A DNA stretch of 39,388 bases, taken from positions 1-39,388 of the forward strand of contig QHPD01000111.1 of NCBI GenBank assembly GCA_003218975.1, given 5' to 3'. Numbering within the stretch: position 1 is the first letter of the stretch; the number at the start of each line of letters is the position of its first letter. The notes below the pieces were generated by a model. That model was not told the origin of the DNA. It searched no databases and saw only the letters and a program-made list of their open reading frames with translations. Below are positions 30,952-39,326 of the stretch, one piece after another. The stretch is from Verrucomicrobiota bacterium. GTDB taxonomy: Bacteria > Verrucomicrobiota > Verrucomicrobiia > Chthoniobacterales > UBA10450. The position numbers were made by a program, and so were the translations under genes.

Positions 30952-31800
30952 ATGAAACCTGACCGCTACGATCCAATCGCTGCCGCGCTCAAAGAAGACA
31001 TTGGCGCGGGCGACATTACGACTGATTTCTTCGTGCCCGAGACGCTGCACACCAGCGGGCGTATTATTGCGCGTGAAAAGGCGATTGTGGCGGGCACCGG
31101 CGTTGTCGCGAAAGTTTTCCGGCAGGTCGATCCCTCACTAGACATACACAATCTTCGCCACGACGGCGAAGAAGTCGCTGCCGGCGATACGATCATCGAG
31201 GTGCGGGGCCTAGCACGCTCTATTCTAAAGGGCGAACGCGTTGCACTGAATTTTCTACAGCGCCTCTGCGGTATCGCAACGCTCACACGCCAATTTGTGG
31301 ATGCCGTGGGAAATCACGCCACCAAAATTGTTGATACACGAAAGACCACTCCCGGCCTGCGAACCTTGGAAAAAGCCGCAGTGCTAGCCGGCGGCGGCGG
31401 GAATCATCGCTTTGGTCTATACGACATGGTGCTTGTGAAAGACAATCACCTGGCAAGGTTTGAGGGACTCTCCGCGTTTGCGGAGCGAATCAAGCAATTC
31501 CGCCAGGAACGGCCAAACATTCGCATCGAAGTGGAGGCGGAGGATCTGGAACAAGTCCGCGCCTTCGTTGAAATTGAAGGCATAGACGTGATCCTGCTCG
31601 ACAACATGACGCCGGCGCAAATTCGGGAGGCTGTCGCGCTGCGAAAGGACAATATCCAGTTTGAAGCAAGCGGGGGCATCACTCTGAGGAACGTCAGCCG
31701 CATCGCAGCCACTGGAGTGGATTACATCTCGGTAGGAAGTCTCACGCACGGAGCCCGTGCGATCGATATCGGCTTGGAAATGACCCATGTCCCTAGTTAA
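30952..31800 (+). CDS. nadC: Nicotinate-nucleotide pyrophosphorylase (quinolinate phosphoribosyltransferase)
   Basis: Converts quinolinate and PRPP to nicotinate mononucleotide in NAD synthesis. The start ATG 30952 (MKPDRYDPIAAALKEDIGAG) gives 282 residues, the family norm; ATG 30910 is an alternative. Motifs: DITTDFF, GERVALNFLQRLCGIAT, DTRKTTPGLRTLEK (128-141), GGGGNHRFGLYDMVLVKDNH (147-166), IEVEAEDLEQ, ILLDNM and the ASGGITL phosphate loop. nadA and nadB are not nearby. The end overlaps birA by 14 bp. Confidence 0.96.
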   Translation: MKPDRYDPIAAALKEDIGAGDITTDFFVPETLHTSGRIIAREKAIVAGTGVVAKVFRQVDPSLDIHNLRHDGEEVAAGDTIIEVRGLARSILKGERVALNFLQRLCGIATLTRQFVDAVGNHATKIVDTRKTTPGLRTLEKAAVLAGGGGNHRFGLYDMVLVKDNHLARFEGLSAFAERIKQFRQERPNIRIEVEAEDLEQVRAFVEIEGIDVILLDNMTPAQIREAVALRKDNIQFEASGGITLRNVSRIAATGVDYISVGSLTHGARAIDIGLEMTHVPS

Positions 31801-32413
31801 GGTGGCACATCTCTTGAGCGCTCACGAGATGGAAGCCGATCTCGATGGAGCCATCGTTGGTCGACAGATAATCGTGCTCAACCGTGTTGGCTCTACGAAC
31901 GACGCGCTTTTAGAAATCGCGATGCCAAATTTCAAGGAGGGCCTGGTTCTGTTTGCCGAACATCAAACCTCCGGACGCGGTCAGCGAGGGAATCGCTGGG
32001 AATCGGCGGCCGGCAAGGGGCTTTGGTTCTCGGTTTTGTTACGCCCCAGGATCGAGCTCAATAAATCGTCGCGGCTTACTACTTGGGCGACGGAAGCCAT
32101 AGCCGGTGCGATCCGTAGCGAGTTTCCACTCGAGCCGACGATTAAGCTGCCCAATGACGTTCAGGTTCATGGCCGCAAAATCGCGGGCGTTCTGGTAGAA
32201 ATGCGCGCCCAGGAAAAAGCAGGGCATCTGGCCATTGTAGGCATCGGGATCAACGTCAATCATGCAATCGAGGATTTCTCCATAGAATTACGCGACCGGG
32301 CAATTTCGCTGGCGATCGCGTTAGATCGCCAAATCGATCGTCAGCGGTTCGCAGTCACAGTCCTGCGCGATCTCAATCGCTTGTACACAGAAATGTTCGG
32401 AGTATCGATTTGA
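31787..32413 (+). CDS. birA: Biotin--protein ligase, minimal form
   Basis: Attaches biotin to acetyl-CoA carboxylase carrier protein. The 208 residues have the substrate-loop motif TSGRGQRGNRW (61-71), GLWFSVLLRP, KLPNDVQVHGRKIAGVLVEM (120-139; the Lys of RKIAG is catalytic) and GIGINVNH. It lacks the N-terminal winged helix of E. coli BirA, so it should not be a DNA-binding repressor, and the C-terminal domain is short or absent. It overlaps nadC by 14 bp, indicating translational coupling. Confidence 0.92.
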   Translation: MSLVKVAHLLSAHEMEADLDGAIVGRQIIVLNRVGSTNDALLEIAMPNFKEGLVLFAEHQTSGRGQRGNRWESAAGKGLWFSVLLRPRIELNKSSRLTTWATEAIAGAIRSEFPLEPTIKLPNDVQVHGRKIAGVLVEMRAQEKAGHLAIVGIGINVNHAIEDFSIELRDRAISLAIALDRQIDRQRFAVTVLRDLNRLYTEMFGVSI

Positions 32414-32466
32414 AAAATTTGGGTCAGGGATTAATGTGCGGGCTTCGTTTTCGTACCGAGCAGTTT

Positions 32467-32622
32467 ATGTCGCAACATCGCAGTTTAAAAGGGTCGAGCA
32501 CCATCGCCGCCAAGCGCAATGTCCTAAAGCGTTTCGAGCGGGTCGAGCTTCTCAAAAAACGCGGCCACTGGAAGGAAGGCAGCAAAGTCATCGGCCTACC
32601 GAAGACCAAGTCCGAAGCGTGA
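32467..32622 (+). CDS. Verrucomicrobia/Chlamydiae small basic protein
   Basis: 51 residues from ATG 32467: MSQHRSLKGSSTIAAKRNVL, then KRFERVELLKKRGHWKEGSK and VIGLPKTKSEA. It matches the family of very short, strongly basic proteins confined to Verrucomicrobia, Chlamydiae and relatives, whose abundance and charge suggest ribosome or RNA association; the function is not established. The open frame extends up to 32410, but the extra residues are atypical. It sits between birA and an RNA-modifying pseudouridine synthase, which fits an RNA-related role only loosely. Confidence 0.88.
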   Translation: MSQHRSLKGSSTIAAKRNVLKRFERVELLKKRGHWKEGSKVIGLPKTKSEA

Positions 32623-32644
32623 TGCGCTCCGCGTGAGAGTTAGC

Positions 32645-32711
32645 CGTTAAAGGGTTACAAAGTTAGAAGGCCGGCCCGTTGTAACGAGTTCACTTTTTTA
32701 ACTCTTGTAAC
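32645..32711. repeat. Head-to-head repeat upstream of the pseudouridine synthase gene
   Basis: gttaaagg, gttacaaa, gttagaagg repeat with an 8-bp period. gttacaaagtta (32654-32665) is the inverted complement of taactcttgtaac (32699-32711) apart from a 1-nt bulge. The centre carries the 8-bp palindrome ggccggcc (32669-32676). It ends just before the GTG start at 32717. Confidence 0.6.
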
Positions 32712-32716
32712 TTGCC

Positions 32717-33403
32717 GTGCGCCTCAATCGTTTCCTCGCCGCCGCAGGCGTTGGTTCGCGCCGCTATTGCGACGAACTCATTGCCGCGGGCCGCATCATC
32801 ATTAACGGCAAAATTTGCACGAACTTCAGCGCGCAACCGACCGCAGGAGACAGCGTAAAAGTGGACGGCAAACTTCTGCATGCACAACCCCCGCTCACGA
32901 TTATGCTGCATAAGCCGGCGGGCTTCGTTTCGACCCGAAAAGATGTGCACGCCCTCGACACCATTTTCGACCTTCTGCCGCAAAGGTTTTCAGGCCTCTT
33001 CAACGTTGGGCGCCTCGATGCGCAGACCGAAGGCCTGCTTCTTCTTACCAGTGACGGCGATCTCGCTCAGCGACTCATTCATCCGCGCTACAAGATTGAC
33101 AAGGAATACGAGGTGAAGCTGGATCGAGCGTGGGACCGCGCGCTAGCGCCGAAGTTGCTAAAAGGAATTTTTCTTGATGGAGAACGCGCGCGCATCGAGC
33201 GTCTTCGTTCGTTAACGCCGACCCGCCTGCGCGTTGTTTTAAGACAAGGAATCAACCGGCAAATTCGTCGCATGTTCGATGCAGTCGGTTATCAAGTGAG
33301 ACACCTCGCGCGCATCCGGATCGCGAACCTGCGTCTCGGGGATCTGCCGCGTGGCGACTGGCGCTCGCTGAGCAAGCGCGAGATCGAATCGCTACGCGAA
33401 TGA
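32717..33403 (+). CDS. RsuA/RluB-family rRNA pseudouridine synthase
   Basis: Isomerises uridine to pseudouridine in rRNA. The 228 residues start at GTG with an S4 RNA-binding domain (MRLNRFLAAAGVGSRRYCDE, about 1-48). The catalytic core has MLHKPAGFVSTRKD, FNVGRLDAQTEGLLLLTSDG with catalytic D101, KEYEV and GINRQIRRMFDAVGYQVRHL. 23S (RluB) versus 16S (RsuA) specificity is not decided by these motifs, though RluB-like is more likely. Confidence 0.9.
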   Translation: MRLNRFLAAAGVGSRRYCDELIAAGRIIINGKICTNFSAQPTAGDSVKVDGKLLHAQPPLTIMLHKPAGFVSTRKDVHALDTIFDLLPQRFSGLFNVGRLDAQTEGLLLLTSDGDLAQRLIHPRYKIDKEYEVKLDRAWDRALAPKLLKGIFLDGERARIERLRSLTPTRLRVVLRQGINRQIRRMFDAVGYQVRHLARIRIANLRLGDLPRGDWRSLSKREIESLRE

Positions 33404-33480
33404 GACGAAAGGTAGAGTTCTGCGAGGCCCACTGAAGGCTCCAAACTCGCACGAGTTCCCCGCTCCATTAAAATTACGAA

Positions 33481-34278
33481 ATGAAACTCGACGGAGACAG
33501 CGCGCTCATCACCGGAGCTTCTGCCGGACTTGGCTGCGAATTTGCGCGGCAACTCGCTGGCCGGATGCGATCGCTCATCTTGCTGGCACGGCGCGAACAA
33601 CAATTGAATGAGCTGCGCGACGAATTGACGCAGCAGCACCCAAATCTCGTTGTTCACGTTCGGAGAACCGATCTGGCCGAACCGAGGCAATTGAAGGACT
33701 TAATGGCTTGGCTCGATCACGAAAAAATCGATGTCCATCTTTTGATCAACAACGCGGGTCTGGGCGATATTGGTTCGTTTGCGACTTCGGATTCAAGGCG
33801 CAACGAGCAAATCATGCTAGTAAACATGGTCGCGCTCACTTCTCTAACCCGCCATCTGCTTCCGCAAATGATCGCCAGAAAGCGTGGAGGCATTTTAAAC
33901 GTCAGCTCGTCGGCGGGCTTTCTTCCCATACCCGGCTTTGCAGTTTACGCCGCAAGCAAAGCGTACGTCACAAGCTTCTCCGAAGCGCTGCATGCCGAAG
34001 TCCGTGGAACCGGTGTGACCGTCTGCGCCCTTTGCCCTGGTCCGGTACGCACCGAATTTCAGGAGGTCGCAAAGCGCTCGGAGGGACCAGTGGAAAACGC
34101 CCCGGAATTTGCTGTTGTCACGGTCGAACAGGTCGTGCGGGATGCGCTTCGAGCGCTGGAGTCCAATCGGCCACTCATCATTCCAGGTTTGAAGATGAAG
34201 CTCAGCATGCTTCTGGTTCGCATGACGCCAATGCCGATCTTGCGCTGGGCGTCGCGGTTTTCCGCGAAGCGCACGTAA
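33481..34278 (+). CDS. Short-chain dehydrogenase/reductase
   Basis: NAD(P)-dependent oxidoreductase of the classical SDR type, 265 residues. The cofactor motif TGASAGLG is at 11-18, NNAG at 90-93, the catalytic serine within NVSSSAG (142-144), and YAASK at 156-160. PGPVRTEF follows. Closest in style to the DltE/YqjQ-like group with a hydrophobic C-terminal end (LSMLLVRMTPMPILRWASRF) that may contact the membrane. The substrate is unknown. Confidence 0.9.
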   Translation: MKLDGDSALITGASAGLGCEFARQLAGRMRSLILLARREQQLNELRDELTQQHPNLVVHVRRTDLAEPRQLKDLMAWLDHEKIDVHLLINNAGLGDIGSFATSDSRRNEQIMLVNMVALTSLTRHLLPQMIARKRGGILNVSSSAGFLPIPGFAVYAASKAYVTSFSEALHAEVRGTGVTVCALCPGPVRTEFQEVAKRSEGPVENAPEFAVVTVEQVVRDALRALESNRPLIIPGLKMKLSMLLVRMTPMPILRWASRFSAKRT

Positions 34279-34339
34279 CACTACCCCGTCCTGCCATATT
34301 CAGTTTCAATGCTCTTTTTTCGTGGATAATCTCTAGTCC

Positions 34340-34777
34340 GTGAATTCAAAACCCCCGCATATTTGCACCGAAGTGCAGGTGATGTTTTTCGATACCGATT
34401 GCGGTGGTGTCGTTTCGAATATTGCCTACCTGCGGTTCATTGAGATCGCGCGCACACTCCTTGCCGAAAAGCTCGGGCTCGCTCTTGTAGAAATGGCCGA
34501 GACGCAACGCTACCCGGTGGTTATCCACACGGAGATCGCCTATCGTCGTGGTGCCAAGCTTGGCGATCGACTCGCCATCGAGGGCTGGCTGGATCGAGTG
34601 GAACGCGTGCGTTTCTGGTGCGCATTTCGCATCACTCGACTGAAGGACAACGCGCTGATTGTCGAGTGCCGACAATCGCTGGCCCTAACCGCGATGCCAG
34701 CGGGAAAGTTGCTCCCTTTACCCGAGAGCTGGAAGAAGTATCGCGGCCTGAAAACAAACAAGCGGCCAACAGGCTGA
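34340..34777 (+). CDS. Acyl-CoA thioesterase, YbgC/FadM-like hotdog protein
   Basis: 145 residues, single hotdog domain. The N-terminal VMFFDTDCGGVVSNIAYLRF holds the family catalytic Asp region (usual form DTDxxGVVYxxxY). VVIHTEIAYRRGAKLGDRLA and FRITRL follow. The usual Tyr after GVV is Ser here. GTG start at 34340. The ArnT-like gene follows after 7 bp, and the pair is probably co-transcribed. Confidence 0.88.
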   Translation: MNSKPPHICTEVQVMFFDTDCGGVVSNIAYLRFIEIARTLLAEKLGLALVEMAETQRYPVVIHTEIAYRRGAKLGDRLAIEGWLDRVERVRFWCAFRITRLKDNALIVECRQSLALTAMPAGKLLPLPESWKKYRGLKTNKRPTG

Positions 34778-34784
34778 GAAACCG

Positions 34785-36578
34785 ATGACCGCTGGCACGC
34801 GAACTTTCAGAATTGAAGAAACTCTTCTCGAGCCGCCGGCGCTCCCTCCCCCGCCAACGCGGCACGCGCTCTTTGTGCTTCTGATTGCCCTAGCAGCTCT
34901 TTTGCACGTCGCCACGATAGGCTCGGGCGATCTTTACAGCGAGACCGAAGGACAGTATGCCGGCGCGGCCAAAGAAATGGTGGAAACGCATCAATGGCTT
35001 CTGCCTACTAATGATGGGGTCCCGCGCTTGCAAAAACCTCCCCTACTCTACTGGCTTATTATTCTTTCGTTTAAACTTTTCGGCGTAAGTTCTGCCGCGG
35101 CGCGCTTGCCAGTGGCACTCGCAGTTGTCGCCTCGGTTGCGTTGGTCTTCTTGATCGGCGAGCGGCTCACTGATTACTGGCGCGCCTTTATCGCAGGCAT
35201 GATCTATCTCAGCTTTTGCGGTACGTTTTTGTTCGGGCGGATCGTTATGCCCGAACCGCTCTTCACCGCATTTCTGGCAGGGGCGATCTTCTGTGCGCTT
35301 TGCGGTTACCAGCGCCGGAAGCATCGACGGGTCTGGTTCGCAGGCTTTTGGATCTGTAGCGCTTTCGCCTGCCTTAGCAAAGGTTTGCTCGGCATCGTTT
35401 ATCCGGCAGCGATTTTCCTTCTGCTTTCAATTTTTCACCATGAAGCCCGGGTGCGTTTTCGGGCGCTCCTGCGTTGGGAATATTTGTCGATTTTCTTGTT
35501 GATCGTTGCACCCTGGCACATCTGGGTGCAGTGGCATTTTCCCAGATATTTTCATTATCTGGTCGGTTCGGAATGGCTGGGCCATCTGCGGGGGCTTGAC
35601 GACGCAACGCACGATTTCAAAGGGGTGCCGGCCTCCGAATTTCTGCTGATGCATTTAGCGTGGTGGTTCCCGTGGTCGATCGCGCTTTTGCCGGGTCTCA
35701 TTTTTGCCTGGCGACGCGTGATCCGGCCGCGTGAAATCGAATTTTCCGATACGCTTTCGCTTTGCTGGATGGGGATTGTCTTTGTGCCGCTGCTTTTTCT
35801 CGGTCAACGCCAGGATTACTATTCGATGAGCATGTGGAGTGCGCTGGCCCTCTGGGCAGCGGTGGCATGGGACAGAATGCCCAGAGGATGGCGCGCTGTG
35901 GGCGCGGTGGCCGTTAGTCTGGTGGGGATCATAAGCTTGGCGCTTGCTTTTTTAGCTTTCAACGCCGCGCACACACTCAACGGCCATTGGGGTGCCATGG
36001 ACGAACGCTGGACAGCTTGGAAAGCCTTGCACGACATGCCGGTCTCGACCTGGTTGGCTCTTCGCCCCATGCTCACGATCACCGCTTGCTCTTTAGTTTC
36101 TCTCTCATTCATCACGTTTTATTTTATTCTCAGGCAACGGGAGAAACTTGCCGCCGTGGTGCTGGCGATCGCGATGATTCCCGCCGGGCTCGGCATGATG
36201 GAAGGCGTCGCCAAAATGGCACCTTACTTTTCACTCGCCGAGCTGGGTCGTTTTCTGAACACGCGGCTTGATGAAAATGACGAGACGCTCTTCGAAGGCC
36301 CGCTCGAAGATAGTAGCAGCCTGATCTTTTATCTGAACCGGAAATTTTTCATCGTGAATCAGAACCGCGAGAAAGAAGCCCCGATCGGCGAACCGTCGCT
36401 CGACATTTTCCTGAACGAAGATGAGGTATTGAAAAGGTGGGACGGGAGCAACGCCGTTTATCTAATTGCGGAGCAACAACGTGTCGATCACTGGAAAAAG
36501 TTACTGACCGAACGCTTTCACATTTATCATCAGGTCACCGCATCGGGCACTTACGTCGTGCTGAGCAATCAGTTATGA
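34785..36578 (+). CDS. ArnT-like glycosyltransferase family 39 membrane protein
   Basis: Polytopic GT-C glycosyltransferase using a polyprenyl-phosphate-linked sugar. The 597 residues have a first membrane helix (LFVLLIALAALLHVATI) and then the first periplasmic loop with DLYSETEGQYAGAAKEM, where the acidic residue of the family catalytic motif falls. About ten more helices precede a soluble C-terminal domain from about 480. LQKPPLLYWLI is the PMT/ArnT landmark, with FGRIVMPEPLF after it. Substrate could be lipid A or protein; not decided. Its stop overlaps the convergent Lrp-like gene by 6 bp. Confidence 0.88.
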   Translation: MTAGTRTFRIEETLLEPPALPPPPTRHALFVLLIALAALLHVATIGSGDLYSETEGQYAGAAKEMVETHQWLLPTNDGVPRLQKPPLLYWLIILSFKLFGVSSAAARLPVALAVVASVALVFLIGERLTDYWRAFIAGMIYLSFCGTFLFGRIVMPEPLFTAFLAGAIFCALCGYQRRKHRRVWFAGFWICSAFACLSKGLLGIVYPAAIFLLLSIFHHEARVRFRALLRWEYLSIFLLIVAPWHIWVQWHFPRYFHYLVGSEWLGHLRGLDDATHDFKGVPASEFLLMHLAWWFPWSIALLPGLIFAWRRVIRPREIEFSDTLSLCWMGIVFVPLLFLGQRQDYYSMSMWSALALWAAVAWDRMPRGWRAVGAVAVSLVGIISLALAFLAFNAAHTLNGHWGAMDERWTAWKALHDMPVSTWLALRPMLTITACSLVSLSFITFYFILRQREKLAAVVLAIAMIPAGLGMMEGVAKMAPYFSLAELGRFLNTRLDENDETLFEGPLEDSSSLIFYLNRKFFIVNQNREKEAPIGEPSLDIFLNEDEVLKRWDGSNAVYLIAEQQRVDHWKKLLTERFHIYHQVTASGTYVVLSNQL

Positions 36579-37688
36579 ACGGGCGGCGGTTCCTTTCGCG
36601 TACGAAGCGAGCCAATCGCGATACGCTTTCGGCGAAATTTCCGACGGCTTGATCTCGCTGCGCCCTCCCCAGAACACGTTCGTGTAAGAAACCGGGATAC
36701 CGCCCGAATAAAGATGTCGATCTATTGCGGCTTTATGATCGAGAAGCCGTTTTTTATCGGTTCCGTGGGCAACTGCCATGATATTGACATTTTTGAATTC
36801 GGGTCCGGCTTCGCGCCAGTAACAATGAGTTAGAATGTGATGCCGGCCGACTTCGCCACCTGCTTCGACTTCACGCCCCGCCGGTACCGCCCAATGAAAA
36901 AGCCCGTTGAATCGCGTGACGCGCACACCACCGGCAGATGGTTTGACGTGTTCCAGGAAGGTCGAGAAGCGGCCGATGACCTTGCGGGCATTTAGTTCTT
37001 CGGCGATCCGATAAAATTCATCGAGCGAGATCCCGGCTTCCTTCGCGCGTGCAAGCCAAGGCGTCGGTCTGATCTCTTCCGGCGTAAATTCGCGCTTCAG
37101 CGCGAGCAGAACGCCCCACTCGCGCTCGTTCAGCGCGACCGTTTGCACCGGAATCATTTTGGCCGCCTGATCCGCTTTGCTCCCGGGCTCAATTGTTTTT
37201 CGGCGGACATGGCCAACGCCGAGCGCAAAGATTCCTTTTGCCCGCATAACCCGGAAACGCTTAGCACCGACTTTTTCGGTGAGCAGTCCGCAATGCTGCT
37301 CCAACGAAAATCCATGCGGTACTTTCACCGTTGTCCATAATTTGTAGTCCGATCCGGCCGTGACGGTGTCGGTAGAGCGTAGGACCACATGACCCGAAAA
37401 TGGGTCGCGTTGGAACATCCAGTCAAAGGCATTGTCGATCTTGTCCTCCGGGACTTTCCAAGCCACGAGCGCGCCGTCGGCCAGATTCGTGGCGAGCAAT
37501 GTCTGACGAACACGGCGGATCGTCCTCGCGCGCAACATTGCCGCGATGCGAGCCATCACTATATCGACATCTACGCCTGAGCGGCGCGCAATTTCCTGGA
37601 ACGGCTCGCGCACGAAGCCTTCGATTTTATCCTCGGAAATCGCAAGGATCCTTGCGTTGATGGGATCGTCATGCTCAATCGGCATCAT
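36573..37688 (-). CDS. Fused double AsnC/Lrp-type siroheme decarboxylase-like protein
   Basis: 372 residues built from two consecutive HTH + AsnC/RAM-like halves. First half: PFQEIARRSGVDVDIVMARI and GALVAWKVPEDKID (the VAWKVPE motif of AhbB/NirL-type proteins). Second half: ALNEREWGVLLALKREFTP and FNGLFHWAVPAG. Proteins of this type decarboxylate siroheme to didecarboxysiroheme in alternative heme and heme d1 synthesis, usually as two separate subunits (AhbA/AhbB or NirD/L and G/H). Here both copies are one chain. A true Lrp-type regulator is the alternative. Starts GTG 37697 and ATG 37688/37685 are possible. The cupin gene precedes it directly. No ahbC, ahbD or nir genes are in the window. 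Confidence 0.78.
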   Translation of the reverse strand: MMPIEHDDPINARILAISEDKIEGFVREPFQEIARRSGVDVDIVMARIAAMLRARTIRRVRQTLLATNLADGALVAWKVPEDKIDNAFDWMFQRDPFSGHVVLRSTDTVTAGSDYKLWTTVKVPHGFSLEQHCGLLTEKVGAKRFRVMRAKGIFALGVGHVRRKTIEPGSKADQAAKMIPVQTVALNEREWGVLLALKREFTPEEIRPTPWLARAKEAGISLDEFYRIAEELNARKVIGRFSTFLEHVKPSAGGVRVTRFNGLFHWAVPAGREVEAGGEVGRHHILTHCYWREAGPEFKNVNIMAVAHGTDKKRLLDHKAAIDRHLYSGGIPVSYTNVFWGGRSEIKPSEISPKAYRDWLASYAKGTAARS

Positions 37689-37700
37689 AACGTTCACAGT

Positions 37701-38030
37701 TCATCCAACGGTCAGCGGTCCGTCAAATACTGTCAGGCTGATTACTTCGGTGCGCGCGATGTGCGGCCCGTGACGAACTCCTTTGGGCGCAAAAAACAGT
37801 GTGCCTGTACCGTACGCGACGCCGGATTCTTCCCATTCGCCGGACAGAATGTAAGCCCATTCATTCGCATCATAATGGGTGTGTGCCGGAATGGTAAATC
37901 CGGCTTTGAACTTGCGCAGCACTACGAGTCCGCCTGTGCTCTTCTGCTGGTGCAAAATCATCAGCTCAACTCCTTCATAAGGGCCCGGCTGCCACGCCTT
38001 CTCCTTGCTCAACGCAATATAGGGAAACAT
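37701..38030 (-). CDS. Single-domain cupin protein
   Basis: 109 residues forming one cupin barrel. The metal-site motif is PAHTHYDANEWAYILSGEWE (H, H, E pattern of motif 1), and the second motif is FFAPKGVRHGPH with a conserved His. Such proteins are often small-molecule sensors or metal-dependent enzymes; ChrR-like anti-sigma cupins share the form. Its stop lies about 12 nt before the next gene's preferred ATG (or it is followed at once by that gene's GTG 37697), so the two are probably one transcription unit. Confidence 0.87.
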   Translation of the reverse strand: MFPYIALSKEKAWQPGPYEGVELMILHQQKSTGGLVVLRKFKAGFTIPAHTHYDANEWAYILSGEWEESGVAYGTGTLFFAPKGVRHGPHIARTEVISLTVFDGPLTVG

Positions 38031-38288
38031 GACTTCACCGAAGCGGATCGCGCCCGGATTTGCAAGCGCTGCGTTAAATTAGCGCTCGGTGAAAATCAAA
38101 AACGGACTTCGCCAAACGGATACGACTCTTATTATCATTCGCGATTCCCTCGGCACTTGTCATCGGTGCGCCGACTCGAGGTGGATTTCGCCATCTCGTA
38201 AAATCTTTAGGCGGCTTGGATGTGCGAACGCACTGCGCCAGGCAATGCGCGTTCAGGATTCGGTCACGCTTTGGCAGCCAAATCTAGA
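38031..38288. other. Gap between recA and the cupin gene
   Basis: 258 bp. A 67-codon open frame starting at GTG 38089 has no family resemblance and is probably not a gene. No convincing hairpin terminator follows recA. Confidence 0.4.
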
Positions 38289-39326
38289 TTAGCTCTTTTC
38301 CTCGTCGAGCTTGGCTTTCACGGCCGCCTCGATCTCTTTGTAAAGAGCTGAATCATTTTTCAAAGCCTCTTTGGCTGCGTCGCGCCCCTGGGCGAGTTGC
38401 GTGCCTTTGTAGTTCAGCCAGGAGCCTCGCTTTTCAATAATTTGTTTTTCCAGCGCAAGATCGAGAAGGGCGCCGGTAGATGAAATTCCCTCGTTATACA
38501 TGATGTCGAATTCGGCCTCCGTGAACGGAGGCGCGACCTTGTTCTTCACAATCTTGACACGGGTGCGATTGCCCGTGACAACGCCGTCGGTCTGCTTGAT
38601 CGCGCCGATCCTTCGAATATCGACACGCATGCTTGCGTAAAACTTCAACGCCTTGCCGCCGGGCGTCGTCTCCGGGTTTCCGAACATGACGCCGATTTTT
38701 TCCCGAATTTGATTCGTGAAAATGCAACAGGTCCGAGCTTTTGAAATGAGCGATGTGAGTTTCCGCAAAGCAGCGCTCATCAATCGCGCTTGCGCGCCGA
38801 CGGTCGCGTCTCCAATCTCGCCTTCCAACTCCGCCCTAGTAACCAACGCCGCTACTGAATCGACCACAATGACGTCGAGCGCATTGGAGCGGACCAGGGT
38901 TTCGCAAATGCGTAGCGCTTCTTCGCCTGAGCTCGGCTGCGAAACCAGCAAATCATCAAGATCGACACCGAGTCTTTTTGCGTATTGCGGATCGAGCGCA
39001 TGCTCCACATCGATGAACGCCGCGAGACCGCCGCGCTTTTGCGCCTGGGCAACGACGGTAAGTGCAAGCGTTGTTTTACCAGATGATTCCGGGCCGAAAA
39101 CTTCGACAACCCTGCCGCGCGGAAATCCGCCGACTCCGAGCGCGCGATCAATCAAAATATTTCCAGTCGGAATAACATCGATATCAACAATCTTCTCCCC
39201 GCCCAAACGCATGATGGCGCCTTCGCCGTAGTCTTTCGCGATCTGTTGAATTGCCAGATCGAGATTCTTATTTCGTGCGGCGGTCAACTTATCTTCGCCG
39301 GGTTTCTGCTCGGTTTTCGTCGCCAT
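38289..39326 (-). CDS. recA: Recombinase RecA
   Basis: Strand-exchange ATPase of homologous recombination and SOS control. From ATG 39326 the protein has 345 residues, starting [20 protein letters not shown]; longer readings to 39383 add atypical residues. Motifs: AIMRLGGEK, Walker [10 protein letters not shown] (78-86), [29 protein letters not shown], Walker [12 protein letters not shown], the L1/L2 loops around LMSAALRKL and [16 protein letters not shown]. The C-terminal tail is acidic/basic and ends EEKS. The upstream 60 bp do not show a clear LexA box, but the window ends there. Confidence 0.98.
   Translation of the reverse strand: MATKTEQKPGEDKLTAARNKNLDLAIQQIAKDYGEGAIMRLGGEKIVDIDVIPTGNILIDRALGVGGFPRGRVVEVFGPESSGKTTLALTVVAQAQKRGGLAAFIDVEHALDPQYAKRLGVDLDDLLVSQPSSGEEALRICETLVRSNALDVIVVDSVAALVTRAELEGEIGDATVGAQARLMSAALRKLTSLISKARTCCIFTNQIREKIGVMFGNPETTPGGKALKFYASMRVDIRRIGAIKQTDGVVTGNRTRVKIVKNKVAPPFTEAEFDIMYNEGISSTGALLDLALEKQIIEKRGSWLNYKGTQLAQGRDAAKEALKNDSALYKEIEAAVKAKLDEEKS

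Noticed and set aside
38115-38145. Fur-box-like ttattatcatt word
   Set aside because: Only half of the palindromic consensus is present and no iron gene is near.
38089-38292. 67-codon frame between recA and the cupin gene
   Set aside because: No family resemblance, weak GTG start, overlaps the recA 3' end.
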